DNA of 64,000 nucleotides from Halomonas maura (GCF_030409305.1 NZ_JAUFPQ010000026.1:1-64000), one strand, 5' to 3'. Positions 33,672 through 45,308 are shown, counted from the stretch's first letter. A program made the numbers and translations. Notes: a model not told the origin generated them from the letters alone.

Positions 33672-35394
33672 GGCTCAACAGCGCGTCCAGCAGGGCGCGC
33701 AGCTTGCCGGGCTTGAGCGGCTTGTTGAGGACCGGCAGGTGCGCCTCGTCCAGCCGCTGGCGCCATGCCTCGCCGCGCTCGGCGGTGAGGATCACGGCGG
33801 GCAGCGCGGGACGCTCCCAGTAGTCGCGAAGCTGCGTGACCAGGGCGTCGCCGGTGACGCCGGCATCGAGATGCAGATCCACCAGCAGGATATCCGGTGG
33901 CATGGTGGTTGCCTCCCGGGCCTCCTCGGCATCCAGGGCCAGCAGGCAGCGCATGCCCCAGCCCTCCAGCAGCGCCTGCATGCTGGCGAGGATGCTCGGT
34001 TCGTTGTCGATCACCAGCACGCGCCGGTCGACCAGGCTGTGACCCGGCAGCGCGGCGGGCGGCGCGACACCCGGCGACGGGCACGACTCGCCCAGCGGCA
34101 CCCCTACCGCGAAGCAGGAGCCATGTCCGGGACGCGAGCGAACCTCCACGGGATGGCCGAGCTTGGTCACGACCCGCTCGACGATGGCCAGGCCGAGGCC
34201 CACGCCCCGGCGATCCCGCGCCCGGGGGGCGTCGAGCTGGTGGAACTCGCGGAAGATGCTCTGGCGCTGGTCGGCGGGAATCCCCGGGCCGCTGTCCCAG
34301 ACCTCGAGCCACAGGGTGTCCCCGCGTCGCCGGCTACCCAGCAACACCCCGCCCCGGCTGGTGTAGCGGCAGGCGTTGGACAGGAAGTTGCGCAACACGC
34401 GGCCCAGCAGGCGAAAGTCGCTGACCACCCGGGCATCGACGACCCGCTGGCGGAAGCGCAGCCCCTTGCCCTGGGCCAGCGAGGAGAACTCGGCCTCCAG
34501 GCAGTCGGTGAGTTCGCGCAGCGAGAAGTTCTCGAGTTGTGGCTGGATGCGATCATGGTCCAGCCGGGCGATGTCGAGCAGGTCGGTGAGCAGCTCCTCG
34601 GCGCTCTCCAGCGACAGCTGCAGGCGTTCGGCCAGGTCACGGGGCTCGTCCGCCAGGGGGCGCTCGAGGAGACTGGTGACCAGCAGGCGCGCGGCGTTCA
34701 TGGGCTGCAGCAGGTCGTGGCTGGCGGCCGCCAGGTAACGGTCCTTGCTGCGATTGGCCTGTTCCGCGGCGTCGCGGGCCTGGCGCAGCTCCTCCTCGAT
34801 GCGCCGGCGCTCGCGGATCTCCTGGCGCAGCTCCGCGTTGACCCGCTCCAGGGCGAGGGTACGCTCCTGTACCCGCCCCTCGAGCCGGGCATTGAGCTGC
34901 AGGAGGCGCTCCCGGGCCCGCTCGCGCTCGGTGATGTCGGCGACGAAGGCCTCGACCAGGGGCTCGTCATCGTCGGAGGGTTTCTGTACCAGGGTCATGG
35001 CCACCGGCACCTGGCGGCCATCGCGTCCCTGCAATCGGGTCGTGTAGCCGGCGACGCGTCCCTCCGCAACGACCCGCCGCTGCATCTCGACGGCATCCTC
35101 TGGATTCACGAACAGGGCCGCCAGGGTGGTGCAGCGCGCCAGGGTGGCGTCGACCGAGCCATCCCCCAGCATGCTGGCCAGGGCGGGATTGGCGGCGCGC
35201 AGGCCGCCGGTCAGCGAGGCCTGGAAGATACCGTGCAGGGCGTTCTCGAACAGCCACTTGTAGCGGTTGCGCTCGGTCTCGACATCGGCCATGCGGGCGC
35301 TGAGTTCGGGGTAGTAGCTCTTGCGCGCCGAATGACTGCCCAGGCCGAGCAGTTCGCTGACCGAATAGCCGTCGGGATCGGATGCCTTCTTCAT
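33655..35394 (-). CDS. ercS: ErcS-like hybrid histidine kinase
   Basis: The 579-residue cytosolic kinase starts with the short conserved DPDGYSVSELLGLGSHSARKSYYPEL stretch and a coiled coil, then a PAS domain (about 45-155, RYKWLFENALHGIFQASL), a second coiled coil (160-215) and HisKA with H226 (AAASHDLLQPMN). An HATPase domain and a C-terminal receiver with D506 (LLVDLHLDAG) follow. It lies next to the iron-type dehydrogenase gene as ErcS does in P. aeruginosa, where ErcS and ErcA belong to the regulatory network of ethanol oxidation. It starts six bases after the ercA stop and overlaps pqqF. Start ATG 35394 has GGAGGC about 14 bases upstream, rather distant. Confidence 0.85.
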   Translation of the reverse strand: MKKASDPDGYSVSELLGLGSHSARKSYYPELSARMADVETERNRYKWLFENALHGIFQASLTGGLRAANPALASMLGDGSVDATLARCTTLAALFVNPEDAVEMQRRVVAEGRVAGYTTRLQGRDGRQVPVAMTLVQKPSDDDEPLVEAFVADITERERARERLLQLNARLEGRVQERTLALERVNAELRQEIRERRRIEEELRQARDAAEQANRSKDRYLAAASHDLLQPMNAARLLVTSLLERPLADEPRDLAERLQLSLESAEELLTDLLDIARLDHDRIQPQLENFSLRELTDCLEAEFSSLAQGKGLRFRQRVVDARVVSDFRLLGRVLRNFLSNACRYTSRGGVLLGSRRRGDTLWLEVWDSGPGIPADQRQSIFREFHQLDAPRARDRRGVGLGLAIVERVVTKLGHPVEVRSRPGHGSCFAVGVPLGESCPSPGVAPPAALPGHSLVDRRVLVIDNEPSILASMQALLEGWGMRCLLALDAEEAREATTMPPDILLVDLHLDAGVTGDALVTQLRDYWERPALPAVILTAERGEAWRQRLDEAHLPVLNKPLKPGKLRALLDALLSHDPLA

Positions 35395-35400
35395 GGAACG

Positions 35401-36564
35401 CTAGAGTGCCTCCTCGTAGACCACCGCCACGTCGCGCTCGTTGGAGCGGCGAGGGTTGGTCAGGATGCAGGGGTCCTCCATGGCATGCCGGGTCAGGAAG
35501 GGCACATCGCTGGTGTGGACCCCGGCGCCGCCCAGGGTGCCCGAGAGGCCCACCGCCCGCTTCAGCTCCACCAGGTGGGCCACCAGCCGCCGCTTGACGT
35601 CGTCCTGCGACAGGCCGCGGCAGTCGATGCCCAGCGTCTCGGCCACGCGCCGGAAGCGCTCGGGGGCCGAGGCGAAGTTGTAGGCCACCACATGCTCGAG
35701 CAGCATCGAGTTGCACAGCCCGTGGGGCAGGTCGAGGAAGCCGCCGAGGCTGTGGGACATGGCATGCACCGCCCCCAGGATGGCGTTGGAGAAGGCCAGC
35801 CCCGCCTGCATGCTGCCCAGCATCACCTGACCGCGCAGCTCGCCGTTATGGGGGTCGGCGACCAGCGCCACGAGATGCCCGTTGATCAGGCGCATGGCCT
35901 CGAGGGCATGGGTGTCGGTGAGCGGGCCGCTGCCGGTGGAGACGAAGGCCTCGATGGCATGCACCAGGGCGTCGACCCCGGTGCAGGCGGTGAGGAAGGG
36001 ATCCATGGTCAGGGTGACCTGGGGATCGATCAGCGACACGTCCGGGACCACCGCCTTGCTGACGATGGAAAACTTCATGCGTCGCTGCGGGTCGGAGATG
36101 ATCGCGAACTGCGAGACATCCGCCGAGGTCCCCGCGGTGGAGGGGATGAAGATCAGCGGCGGAATCGGCACCCGGATGGTATCGACGCCCTCGAAGTCGA
36201 GGATGTGGCCGTCATGGGCGACCACGATGCCGATGCCCTTGGCGCAATCCATCGGGCTGCCGCCGCCGATGGCGACGATGGCGTTGCAGCCGTGGTCGCG
36301 GTAGGTCTCGGCTCCGGCCATCACCTCCTCGACACGCGGATTGGGCGAGACCTGCACGAAGCGTCGACAGGGAATGCCACAGGCGGCCAGGTCGGCCTCG
36401 ACCTCGGCGACCCAGCCGGCGGCCAGCACCCCGGGGTCGGAGACCAGCAGGATCTTGTCGGCGCCGAAGGTCTGGGCATAGTTGGCGACCGCATGGCGGG
36501 AGCCGTCGCCGAAGATGATCTCCGGGGCCACGTACTTGCGCAGCGTGGTGATGGCCTGGGACAT
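35401..36564 (-). CDS. ercA: Iron-containing alcohol dehydrogenase ErcA
   Basis: The 387-residue group III dehydrogenase has an N-terminal nucleotide-binding part (GGGSPMDCAKGIG, STAGTSADVS) and an all-helical metal domain. Candidate iron ligands lie in GVDALVHAIEAF and AVHAMSHSLGGFLDLPHG. It matches ErcA, the iron-type dehydrogenase always found with PQQ ethanol-oxidation regulators; in pseudomonads it affects signalling more than bulk flux, perhaps by making or removing an inducer aldehyde. GGGGAG precedes ATG 36564; the frame is open to 36612. It is 75 bases after pqqH on the same strand. Confidence 0.9.
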   Translation of the reverse strand: MSQAITTLRKYVAPEIIFGDGSRHAVANYAQTFGADKILLVSDPGVLAAGWVAEVEADLAACGIPCRRFVQVSPNPRVEEVMAGAETYRDHGCNAIVAIGGGSPMDCAKGIGIVVAHDGHILDFEGVDTIRVPIPPLIFIPSTAGTSADVSQFAIISDPQRRMKFSIVSKAVVPDVSLIDPQVTLTMDPFLTACTGVDALVHAIEAFVSTGSGPLTDTHALEAMRLINGHLVALVADPHNGELRGQVMLGSMQAGLAFSNAILGAVHAMSHSLGGFLDLPHGLCNSMLLEHVVAYNFASAPERFRRVAETLGIDCRGLSQDDVKRRLVAHLVELKRAVGLSGTLGGAGVHTSDVPFLTRHAMEDPCILTNPRRSNERDVAVVYEEAL

Positions 36565-36639
36565 AGCGTGCTCCCCCTGGTGATGATGCGGGCAGGAAGG
36601 CGTCACCTCCATGCCCGGTGGTGTCCCCCACGCAGTAGA

Positions 36640-38490
36640 CTACGCCAGTGCCAGGGCGGTTTCCCTACGGCTATCGTCGTGATGCGGGGCAGGCGTCGCC
36701 CGGGCAAAGAAGGCCAGCTCGCGGGCGATCATCCGTCGGCGCTGGGCCGGGTGGCGGATGCCGTGGCCCTCGCCGGCGAACAGCATCACCTCGGCGGTCC
36801 GTCCGGCACGGCGCAACGCCGCGGCCATGCGCAGCGTCTGGTCGGGCACCACCACCCGGTCGCGGCAGCCCTGAGCGAACAGCACCGCGCCGTGCAGCAC
36901 CGCCGCCCGCTGCAGCGGGCTGACGGCGCGCCTGGCGGCCTCGTCGCCGATCAGCCAGTCCAGGTAGCCCGACTCGAAGCGGTGGGTCTGGCCGGCCAGG
37001 CGCACGGCGTCGGTGACCCCGTAGAGGCTGGCCCCGGCGGCGAAGCGCGACGAACTGGCCAGGGCGTTGAGCACCGTGAAGCCGCCGGCGCTCTGGCCGC
37101 GGATGCACAACCGCGCCGGGTCGGCGATGCCGCGGGCGACCAGGGCGTCGGCCAGGGCCTCGACGTCGGCCACGTCGAGGCGCCCCCAGCCGCCGGCCAG
37201 GCGCTCGCGGAAGGCGCGGCCGTAGCTGCCGCTGCCACGCGGATTGATGTCGGCGACCGCGTAGCCCTGGGCGACCCACCAGGCGATGAGCGGGTCGTGG
37301 ACCGGGTAGCAGGCCGCGGTGGGTCCGCCGTGCACGCGCAGGATCAGCGGCCGCGGCCCGCCCCCGGCGCCATAGACGAAGGCCGGCACCGCCTCGCCCT
37401 GCGCCGCCTTATCCTCCCCCACCGGGGCGGCGAGCGCCTCGGCCGCCAGCGGCGCCTCGACCCGCGGGCCGCTCGTCGCCAGGACCCGCATCCCGCCGCC
37501 GTCGTGGCGGACCCGGGCCAGCCGCGCACCGTGGCCGGGCCCCTGGGTCAGGGCATAGACCCAGCGCGCGTCGCCGGCCACGCCGATGACTCGGGTGGCA
37601 TCGGGCAGCAGCGCCGCGCGCTGGCGGCCCGCGGCGTCGACCCGGGCCAGCCGGGCGGCGCCCGCCTCGAGACGCATCACCACCCCGCCGTCGGCGTGCC
37701 AGAGATGCTGGCACTCGCCGAGCTGCCAGGGGGTCGAGGCGTGATCGGCGGCGGCCGTGGCCAGCGGCCTCGCCGCCGCGCCGTCCACCGACCAGGGCTG
37801 CCACCAGCCGGCATGGTCGCTCAGGCACACCAGCCGGCCGTCGGCGGCGAAGGTCGGCTGGGTCACCGCCGCGCCGGGATCCCAATAGCGTATCGTGCCG
37901 ACGCCGCCATCCGGGGTGAACGCGGCGATGCACAGCCGGGCGCGCTGCCAGGGCATATGCGGCAGCGACCATTCCACCCAGGCCAGCCGGCGGCCGTCGG
38001 GGGACAACGCCGGCGCGCCGTAGAAGTCCGCCCCCTCGGCGAGCACCCGCCGCCGCCCCGGGGCCAGCGCCACCAGGCGCTGGCCCCCCTGCCGGCCCTC
38101 CCCTTGCTCCTCCACCGCCAGCACGCGCTGCCGGCCCGGGTCGGCGACCAGGCCGCCGTAGGCACAGCCCGGACGCGACCACCAGGGGACGAGGCGCCCG
38201 CTGCCCACCTCGAGCGCCAGGAGCGCCTGGTCGGTTGCGGCGACCAGCACCACCCATGGCCCCAGCGGCACCTGCGCCCCGCCGCCATAGCCGTTGACGC
38301 GGCTGGCGATATCCAGCGAGGGCGGCGTCAGGCGACGGGCGCGGCCATGCGCCTCGCGCCAGCCCCACAGGGCCCACCGGCCGCTGTCGGCGTCGCGGGC
38401 CAGCCAGGTCACCCCGGCCGGGCCCAGGCGCAGCTCGCCGAAGCCGTCGGCCGGGCGGGCCGCGGCATGCAGCGCATCCGCCGCGCTCAT
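36640..38490 (-). CDS. pqqH: PqqH-like prolyl oligopeptidase (S9 family)
   Basis: The 616-residue cytosolic serine hydrolase has an N-terminal beta-propeller (about 10-365) and a C-terminal alpha/beta hydrolase domain with S467 (RGQSAGGF), D544 (GCRDRVV) and H576 (GEGHGIRHP) as catalytic triad, and HGGP as oxyanion segment (about 387-390). The same gene follows pqqE in the P. aeruginosa pqqABCDEH operon. A role in trimming PqqA-derived peptide is plausible but not established. Its ATG overlaps the pqqE stop (ATGA at 38487-38490), so it is coupled to PQQ synthesis. Confidence 0.88.
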   Translation of the reverse strand: MSAADALHAAARPADGFGELRLGPAGVTWLARDADSGRWALWGWREAHGRARRLTPPSLDIASRVNGYGGGAQVPLGPWVVLVAATDQALLALEVGSGRLVPWWSRPGCAYGGLVADPGRQRVLAVEEQGEGRQGGQRLVALAPGRRRVLAEGADFYGAPALSPDGRRLAWVEWSLPHMPWQRARLCIAAFTPDGGVGTIRYWDPGAAVTQPTFAADGRLVCLSDHAGWWQPWSVDGAAARPLATAAADHASTPWQLGECQHLWHADGGVVMRLEAGAARLARVDAAGRQRAALLPDATRVIGVAGDARWVYALTQGPGHGARLARVRHDGGGMRVLATSGPRVEAPLAAEALAAPVGEDKAAQGEAVPAFVYGAGGGPRPLILRVHGGPTAACYPVHDPLIAWWVAQGYAVADINPRGSGSYGRAFRERLAGGWGRLDVADVEALADALVARGIADPARLCIRGQSAGGFTVLNALASSSRFAAGASLYGVTDAVRLAGQTHRFESGYLDWLIGDEAARRAVSPLQRAAVLHGAVLFAQGCRDRVVVPDQTLRMAAALRRAGRTAEVMLFAGEGHGIRHPAQRRRMIARELAFFARATPAPHHDDSRRETALALA

Positions 38491-39632
38491 TGGCGGCAGA
38501 ACACCCGCGACGCGCGAACGTTGCGCGCCACCAGGCCGTCGAGGCCACGGCCGTCGCGCGCGGCCTCGTCGCGGGCGGCCTCGATCACGCCGTGATCCGG
38601 CGACCGCGCGCACACCGGGTCGGTGGCCGCCGGGTCGCCGGTGAGCAGGTAGGCCTGGCAGCGGCAGCCGCCGTAGTCGTGGTGGCGCTCGTCGCAGTCG
38701 CGGCACGTCGGGGACATCCAGGCATCGCCGCGGAAGCGGTTGAAGGCGGCACTCTCTTGCCAGATCGCCGCCAGCGACTGCTCGCGCACCGTGGGGAAGG
38801 CCATCGGCAGTTCCCGAGCGCTGTGACAGGGCAGCACCGCGCCGTCCGGGGCGACGGTCATGAACAGCGATCCCCAGCCGCCCATGCAGGCCTTGGGCCG
38901 CTCGGCGTAGTAGTCGGGCACCACGAACAGCAGGCGCATGTCGCGGCCGCGCGCCGCCAGGCGCTCGCGCCAGCGCCCGGTGGCGGCCTCGGCGGCCTCG
39001 ACCTGGGCGCGGCTGGGCAACAGCCCGGCGCGATTGAGCTGCGCCCAGCCGTAGTGCTGGCAGGTGGCCAGCTCCACGGCATCGGCGCCGAGCTCGTCGC
39101 ACAGCGCGATCAGCCGGTCGATGTCATCGATATTGTGGCGATGCAGCACCACGTTGAGCACCATCGGGTAGCCGGCGGCCTTGACCGCCCGAGCCATGGC
39201 CAGCTTCTTCGCATGCGCCCGGGGCGCGCCGGCCACCGCGGCGGCCAGGTCGTCGTCGGCGGCCTGCAGGCTGATCTGGATGTGGTCGAGGCCGGCCGCC
39301 TGGAGGGCCGTGATGCGCGCGCTGTCGAGCCCCAGCCCCGAGGTGATCAGGTTGGTGTAGAAGCCGAGCTCGCGGGCCTCGGCCACCAGCGCCTCCAGGT
39401 CGTCGCGCACCAGCGGCTCGCCACCGGAGAAACCGAGCTGGGCGGCGCCCAGGGCGCGGGACTGGCGCAGCACGTCGCGCCATTCGTCGGTGGTCAGCTC
39501 GTCGCGGTGGGCGGCGAAGTCCAGCGGGTTGGAGCAGTACGGGCACTGCAGCGGGCAGCGATAGGTCAGCTCGGCGAGCAGCCACAGCGGCGGCCCGGGG
39601 GTCACGTCATGCTCAGTATCAGGGGCCATCAT
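38487..39632 (-). CDS. pqqE: PQQ biosynthesis radical SAM enzyme PqqE
   Basis: The 381-residue radical S-adenosylmethionine enzyme has the cluster motif C26-x3-C30-x2-C33 ([13 protein letters not shown]), the GGEP motif ([11 protein letters not shown]), and a C-terminal SPASM domain with many cysteines ([31 protein letters not shown]) for two more iron-sulfur clusters. With PqqD it forms the carbon-carbon bond between Glu and Tyr of PqqA. Two ATGs in tandem (39632 and 39629) are possible; 39632 gives the ATGA overlap with pqqD. Length is normal for the family. Confidence 0.96.
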   Translation of the reverse strand: MMAPDTEHDVTPGPPLWLLAELTYRCPLQCPYCSNPLDFAAHRDELTTDEWRDVLRQSRALGAAQLGFSGGEPLVRDDLEALVAEARELGFYTNLITSGLGLDSARITALQAAGLDHIQISLQAADDDLAAAVAGAPRAHAKKLAMARAVKAAGYPMVLNVVLHRHNIDDIDRLIALCDELGADAVELATCQHYGWAQLNRAGLLPSRAQVEAAEAATGRWRERLAARGRDMRLLFVVPDYYAERPKACMGGWGSLFMTVAPDGAVLPCHSARELPMAFPTVREQSLAAIWQESAAFNRFRGDAWMSPTCRDCDERHHDYGGCRCQAYLLTGDPAATDPVCARSPDHGVIEAARDEAARDGRGLDGLVARNVRASRVFCRQ

Positions 39633-39907
39633 GTCGCCTCCGTGTCGCGGATCCAGCCCTGGGCCAGGGCCTCGGCGAGGAACTCGTGGACGTCGTCGGC
39701 CAGTGTCTCGGCCTCGGGAAAGCGCTCGCCCAGCGCGGAGAGGATCGCCGCCAGGTCGCGGCGGCCGTCGACCAGGCCGAGCACCGCTCCGGCGCTGTCG
39801 TTGAGCTGCACCATGCCCTCGGGATAGAGCAGCACGTGGCGGCCCTGGGCCGGCTCCCACTGCAGCCGCCAGCCGGGGCGCAGGCGAAACACGCGGGCAG
39901 CGTTCAT
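39629..39907 (-). CDS. pqqD: PqqD peptide chaperone
   Basis: The 92-residue winged-helix RiPP recognition protein reads [50 protein letters not shown], the standard PqqD pattern. It binds PqqA and presents it to PqqE. The start overlaps the pqqC stop and the stop overlaps the pqqE start, each by four bases, so C, D and E are tightly coupled. The open frame extends far upstream in pqqC, but ATG 39907 begins the family sequence. Confidence 0.95.
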   Translation of the reverse strand: MNAARVFRLRPGWRLQWEPAQGRHVLLYPEGMVQLNDSAGAVLGLVDGRRDLAAILSALGERFPEAETLADDVHEFLAEALAQGWIRDTEAT

Positions 39908-40677
39908 GACAGCCCCCGGTGGTAGACGCGCTGCGTGGTGACGGTGTGATAGGGCGCGCGGTCGAGCTGGTAGGCCAGGGTCATGGCGTCGAGCATGCTC
40001 CACAGCACGTCGAGCTTGAACTGCAGGATGTCCAGGGCGCGGCGCTGGGTCTCGGCGGTGGTGCAGACCGTCATCGCCACCTCCAGGCCGTGCTCGACGT
40101 CGCGGCGCGCCTCGCCCAGACGCTTGCGGAAATAGGCATAGCCCGCGGCATCGATCCAGGGGTAGTGGCCCGGCCAGGTGTCCAGGCGACTCTGGTGCGC
40201 GCGCGGGGCGAACAGCTCGGTGAGCGAGGAGATCGCCGCCTCCTCCCAGCAGGCCCGGCGCACGAAGTTCACGTAGGCATCGACGGCGAAGCGGACCCCG
40301 GGCAGCACGTGCTCCTGGGACCACAGCGCGTCGCGGGTCAGCCCCACCGCCTCGCCCAGCGCCAGCCAGGCCTCGATGCCGCCGGCGTCGTCGCCGTGGC
40401 CGTCGTGGTCGAGCAGGCGCTGGATCCAGCGCCGGCGGGTCGCGGCGTCCGGGCAGTTGGCCAGCAGGGCGGCGTCCTTCTGCGGAATCATCACCTGGTA
40501 GTAGAAGCGGTTGGCGACCCAGCCGCGAATCTGCTCGGCCGTGGCACGGCCCTCGGCCATGTCGACCTGGTAGGGATGATGGATGTGGTAGTAGTCGCCC
40601 TTGGCCAGCAGCGCCTCGCGGAAGGCCGCCGGCGACAGCGGCGCGGTGTCGATGGGGGTGGGATCGGTGGCGGTCAT
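39904..40677 (-). CDS. pqqC: Pyrroloquinoline-quinone synthase PqqC
   Basis: The 257-residue cofactor-free oxidase catalyses the last ring closure and oxidation to PQQ. It has the family blocks [70 protein letters not shown] and [20 protein letters not shown] lies about eight bases before ATG 40677. It is 24 bases after pqqB on the same strand. Confidence 0.96.
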   Translation of the reverse strand: MTATDPTPIDTAPLSPAAFREALLAKGDYYHIHHPYQVDMAEGRATAEQIRGWVANRFYYQVMIPQKDAALLANCPDAATRRRWIQRLLDHDGHGDDAGGIEAWLALGEAVGLTRDALWSQEHVLPGVRFAVDAYVNFVRRACWEEAAISSLTELFAPRAHQSRLDTWPGHYPWIDAAGYAYFRKRLGEARRDVEHGLEVAMTVCTTAETQRRALDILQFKLDVLWSMLDAMTLAYQLDRAPYHTVTTQRVYHRGLS

Positions 40678-40700
40678 GACAGGCTCCCCGGTGGTGTCGT

Positions 40701-41630
40701 TCACAGCGTCAGACGCAGGCCATCGACGGCCACTTCGATGCCGTGGCCGTCGAGCACGGCTCGCTCGGCCGAGGCGGCGTCGAGGATCGGGTTGGTGTTG
40801 TTGATATGGATGAGGATGCGCCGCGTGGTGGCGGGCAGCGCGTCGAGCTCGCGGATCAGGCCATGCTCGCCGGCCAAGGCCAGGTGGCCCATCTCGGCGC
40901 CGGTGGCCCGCCCCACGCCCAGGCGTGGCAGCTCGTCGTCGTGCCAGAGGGTGCCGTCGACCAGCACACAATCCGCCCGGGCCAGGTAGTCGTGCACCCC
41001 GGGGGTCATCTCACCGAGCCCGGGGGCGTAGAACAGCGAGGTGCCGCTGACGCCGTCTTCGATGAACAGTCCCAGGTTGTCGCCGGTGGAGGGCCAGCCG
41101 CGGCGCGGCGAATAGGGGGGCGCGTTGCTGTGCAGGGCCACCGCGGTGAAGACGAGACCCGGGCAACTCGGCACCCGGAAGGTCGTCTCGGGATGCGCCT
41201 CGTCGAGCTCGATCGGCCGCCAGTGCAGCCCCCCCTGCCAGTGGCCGAGCATCGGGAACAGCGGGAAGCCGGTGCTCAGGTCGCGGTGCACGCTGGGCGT
41301 GCACCAGACGTCCAGCGGACAGCCCTCGCGCAGCGACAGCAGCCCGCTGACATGGTCGATCTGGGCATCCACCAGCAGCACCTCGGCGATGCCGCTGTCC
41401 CGCACGCCGTGACGCGGCTGCAGCTCGGGGGTGGCGGCGATCTGGGCGCGGATATCCGGCGAGGCGTTGCACAGCAGCCAACGCTCGCCGTCGGCACTGA
41501 TGGCGATGGACGACTGGGTGCGCGGCGTCAGCTCGCCGCTTCCCCGTCGCACGGCACGGCAGTGGGGACAGTTGCAGTTCCACTGCGGGAAGCCCCCACC
41601 GGCCCCCGCGCCCAGGACGATGATCTGCAT
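40701..41630 (-). CDS. pqqB: PqqB metallo-beta-lactamase-fold hydroxylase
   Basis: The 309-residue protein begins [19 protein letters not shown] and has [12 protein letters not shown], a cysteine pair of the kind that binds structural zinc, and the metal-site segment [16 protein letters not shown], an altered HxHxDH. PqqB hydroxylates the tyrosine part of the Glu-Tyr intermediate in PQQ synthesis. GGGAGGG precedes ATG 41630. A hairpin separates it from pqqA. Confidence 0.95.
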   Translation of the reverse strand: MQIIVLGAGAGGGFPQWNCNCPHCRAVRRGSGELTPRTQSSIAISADGERWLLCNASPDIRAQIAATPELQPRHGVRDSGIAEVLLVDAQIDHVSGLLSLREGCPLDVWCTPSVHRDLSTGFPLFPMLGHWQGGLHWRPIELDEAHPETTFRVPSCPGLVFTAVALHSNAPPYSPRRGWPSTGDNLGLFIEDGVSGTSLFYAPGLGEMTPGVHDYLARADCVLVDGTLWHDDELPRLGVGRATGAEMGHLALAGEHGLIRELDALPATTRRILIHINNTNPILDAASAERAVLDGHGIEVAVDGLRLTL

Positions 41631-41672
41631 GCGGGTACCCTCCCGATCTCGGCTAGGTGAGAGCGGTGGCTC

Positions 41673-41702
41673 GCCCGGTCCCCGGAATCCGGGACACCGG
41701 GC
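41673..41702 (-). terminator. Attenuator-like hairpin between pqqA and pqqB
   Basis: GCCCGGT (41673-41679) pairs with ACCGGGC (41696-41702), and CCCGG (41681-41685) with CCGGG (41689-41693), giving a twelve-pair stem with a 1x2 internal loop and a three-base loop. It has no T tract, so readthrough is likely. Such a hairpin would let pqqA mRNA exceed that of the enzymes, as a substrate peptide needs. Confidence 0.6.
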
Positions 41703-41712
41703 GGCCCATCAC

Positions 41713-41784
41713 TCAGCGGTTGGCGATATACAGGGTGACCTCAAAGCCCAGACGCAGGTCGGTGTAACGCGGTTTGGTCCACAT
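41713..41784 (-). CDS. pqqA: PQQ precursor peptide PqqA
   Basis: The 23-residue ribosomal precursor reads [20 protein letters not shown] and ends with Ala-Asn-Arg. E15 and Y19 (EVTLY) are the two residues joined by PqqE and released to become PQQ; the length and motif are those of standard PqqA. GAGGAG lies about nine bases before ATG 41784. It is the first gene of the pqqABCDEH run. The promoter should lie in 41785-41960, where I could not fix -35/-10 elements. Confidence 0.95.
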   Translation of the reverse strand: MWTKPRYTDLRLGFEVTLYIANR

Positions 41785-41965
41785 GATGGTGCTCCTCTGC
41801 AAGACATGGTGGCATCGGCATCTGCCACCCACAGTGAAGCACAGGGGCCGGCCCGCCCCTTCGCTACTTTGGAAGGAGCCAGAGGGGGCATTTGGACCCC
41901 CGCCGGAGGGCGGCCGACGGCGCAATCCGACCCGCTCCGCTGCCGGCAGGGAGACGGGGCACCAA

Positions 41966-41995
41966 CAAAAAGCCCGTGGCATCTGAGCCACGGGC
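41966..41995 (-). terminator. Rho-independent terminator of the porin gene
   Basis: GCCCGTGGC (41972-41980) and GCCACGGGC (41987-41995) form a perfect nine-base stem with a six-base loop. On the minus strand it is followed by TTTTTGTTGG, a good T tract, 43 bases after the porin stop. Confidence 0.88.
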
Positions 41996-42037
41996 AAGGA
42001 TCGGAACAGCAAGGGTCAGGCCATCAGGGCCGGGACG

Positions 42038-43573
<1,536 letters not shown>

Positions 43574-43699
43574 TCACGGGAGGTCATGTCGAACATCGTG
43601 TCCATGCGCCAGGGATGAGGCGTCTCGCCGTCCTGCCTGCGGGGCCCTTGCCGCGGGAGCGGTCGACCGGGGCACGGGGGCATGCAACACGCCCTGAAA

Positions 43700-43713
43700 C
43701 TTAATCGATTAAG
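43700..43713. promoter_or_regulatory. LacI-type operator, porin side
   Basis: CTTAATCGATTAAG is a perfect 14-base palindrome with central CG, the usual form for LacI-family regulators, whose Leu-wedge opens a central CpG. It lies 151 bases upstream of the porin start and resembles sites at 43908 and 57905. Confidence 0.75.
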
Positions 43714-43783
43714 CATCAAGGGACAAAAAAAAATGGTTGTTTTACGACCTATGTCTAACGAAGTGCCCGGAACCTCTCGAATA

Positions 43784-43799
43784 TAAGTAACATTACTTA
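43784..43799. promoter_or_regulatory. Second type of dyad in the divergent agl region
   Basis: TAAGTAA (43784-43790) and TTACTTA (43793-43799) are perfect inverted repeats separated by CA. It does not match the LacI-type palindromes nearby, so it may bind another regulator or overlap the porin promoter. Confidence 0.35.
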
Positions 43800-43907
43800 A
43801 AAATTGGCCGGCGAGTGATTCACGCGCTCATTGTCCTCACGATGTCTGTGACGAAAGTCTAGGTTGCAGTCCGTCGTCACCACCGCTTAACTGAGCGGCA
43901 AGCTCAT

Positions 43908-43921
43908 CTTAATCGTTTAAG
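43908..43921. promoter_or_regulatory. LacI-type operator, aglE side
   Basis: CTTAATCGTTTAAG differs from the palindrome at 43700 by one base (A to T at position 9). It lies 89 bases before the aglE start, in a position fit to control the long agl operon. Confidence 0.7.
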
Positions 43922-44010
43922 AGGCCTTAAGGCCCGCCCGCCATGAGCGACGGCAAGGGTGTCGACGACTCACACCCGGTCCCGGACAACAACAAGCGAC
44001 GAGGAAACCC

Positions 44011-45294
44011 ATGCACAAGAAGTCATTTCAGAAGACCCTGATCGCCTCCGCGCTCTCCCTGGCCGGAGCCGCGAGCGCCGTCGGCCCGGCCCTGGCCGCC
44101 GAGCTGACCATCTCCTGCGGCGCGGTGGGCGCCGAACTGACCCTCTGCCAGCAGGGCGTCGCGGCGTGGGAGGAGAAGACCGGCCACCAGGTGGATATCG
44201 TCTCCACCCCCAACTCCTCCACCGAGCGCCTGTCGCTCTACCAGCAGATCCTCTCCGCCCAGTCCAGCGACATCGACGTGATGCAGATCGACGTGGTGTG
44301 GCCGGGGCTGCTGGCCAACCACCTGCTCGATCTCAACGAGACGCTCGGCGAGGACGCCGCCGAGGGCCATTTCGAGACCATCGTCGCCAACAACACCGTC
44401 GACGACCGGCTGGTGGCGATGCCCTGGTTCACCGACGCCGGCGTACTCTACTACCGCAAGGACCTGCTCGAGAAGCACGGCTTCGAGGCCCCCGAGACCT
44501 GGACCGAGCTCACCGACATCGCCACCGAGATCCAGGCCGCGGAACGCGAGGCCGGCAACGACAGGATGTGGGGCTACGTGTTCCAGGGCCGCGCCTACGA
44601 GGGCCTGACCTGCAACGCCCTGGAATGGGTGGCGAGTCACGGCGGCGGTACCCTCGTCGATGCCGAGGGCGAGATCACCATCGACAACGACAAGGCCGCC
44701 GCGGCGCTGGACCTGGCCGCCAGCTGGCCCGGCGAGATCTCGCCTGCCGGCGTGCTCAACTACACCGAGGAAGAGGCGCGCGGCATCTTCCAGTCCGGCA
44801 ATGCGGTGTTCATGCGCAACTGGCCCTATGCCTGGTCGCTGGCCCAGAGCGAAGACAGCGACGTGGCCGGCAAGGTCGGCGTGGTCAAGCTGCCCCACGG
44901 GCCCGACGGCGACAGCGCGGCGACGCTGGGCGGCTGGAACCTGGCGGTCTCCAAGTATACCGAGAATCGTGAAGCCGCCGCCGACCTGGTGGCCTTCCTG
45001 ACCTCCGAGGCCGAGCAGAAGCGCCGCGCCATCGAGGGCGCCTACAACCCCACCCTCACCTCGCTCTACCAGGATGAAGAGGTCCTCGAGGCGGTGCCCT
45101 TCTTCGGCACCCTCTATGACACCTTCACCAATGCCGTGGCCCGCCCCTCCGCCCCCACCGGCAACCACTACGGCCGGGTCAGCAACGGCTTCTTCAACGC
45201 CGTGCATGACGTGCTGTCAGGCAACCAGAGCGGTGCCGAGGCCGTGTCTCAGCTGGACAGCGAGCTGTCCCGCATCAAGCGTCGTCGTTGGTAA
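44011..45294 (+). CDS. aglE: Periplasmic alpha-glucoside-binding protein (AglE-like), copy 1
   Basis: The 427-residue family 1 solute-binding protein has a signal peptide (ending PALAA|ELT) without a lipobox, so it is periplasmic and soluble. Mature sequence ELTISCGAVGAELTLCQQG has two cysteines ten residues apart, which probably form a disulfide; the same spacing occurs in the two paralogues. Segments MPWFTDAGVLYYRKDLLEKHG, WGYVFQGRAYEGLTCNALEWVASHGGG and MRNWPYAWSL form the sugar site of the trehalose/maltose/alpha-glucoside type. GAGGAA precedes ATG 44011. It is directly followed by the only permease pair, so it is the founder receptor of the system. Confidence 0.9.
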   Translation: MHKKSFQKTLIASALSLAGAASAVGPALAAELTISCGAVGAELTLCQQGVAAWEEKTGHQVDIVSTPNSSTERLSLYQQILSAQSSDIDVMQIDVVWPGLLANHLLDLNETLGEDAAEGHFETIVANNTVDDRLVAMPWFTDAGVLYYRKDLLEKHGFEAPETWTELTDIATEIQAAEREAGNDRMWGYVFQGRAYEGLTCNALEWVASHGGGTLVDAEGEITIDNDKAAAALDLAASWPGEISPAGVLNYTEEEARGIFQSGNAVFMRNWPYAWSLAQSEDSDVAGKVGVVKLPHGPDGDSAATLGGWNLAVSKYTENREAAADLVAFLTSEAEQKRRAIEGAYNPTLTSLYQDEEVLEAVPFFGTLYDTFTNAVARPSAPTGNHYGRVSNGFFNAVHDVLSGNQSGAEAVSQLDSELSRIKRRRW

Positions 45295-45308
45295 CCCAGG
45301 AGGCCTCC

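Noticed and set aside
33670..38595. 1641-codon open frame on the plus strand opposite pqqH, ercA, ercS
   Set aside because: It is antisense to genes with clear catalytic motifs; its composition (Gly/Gln/His/Arg-rich, no domains) is what high-GC codon bias produces in the opposite frame.
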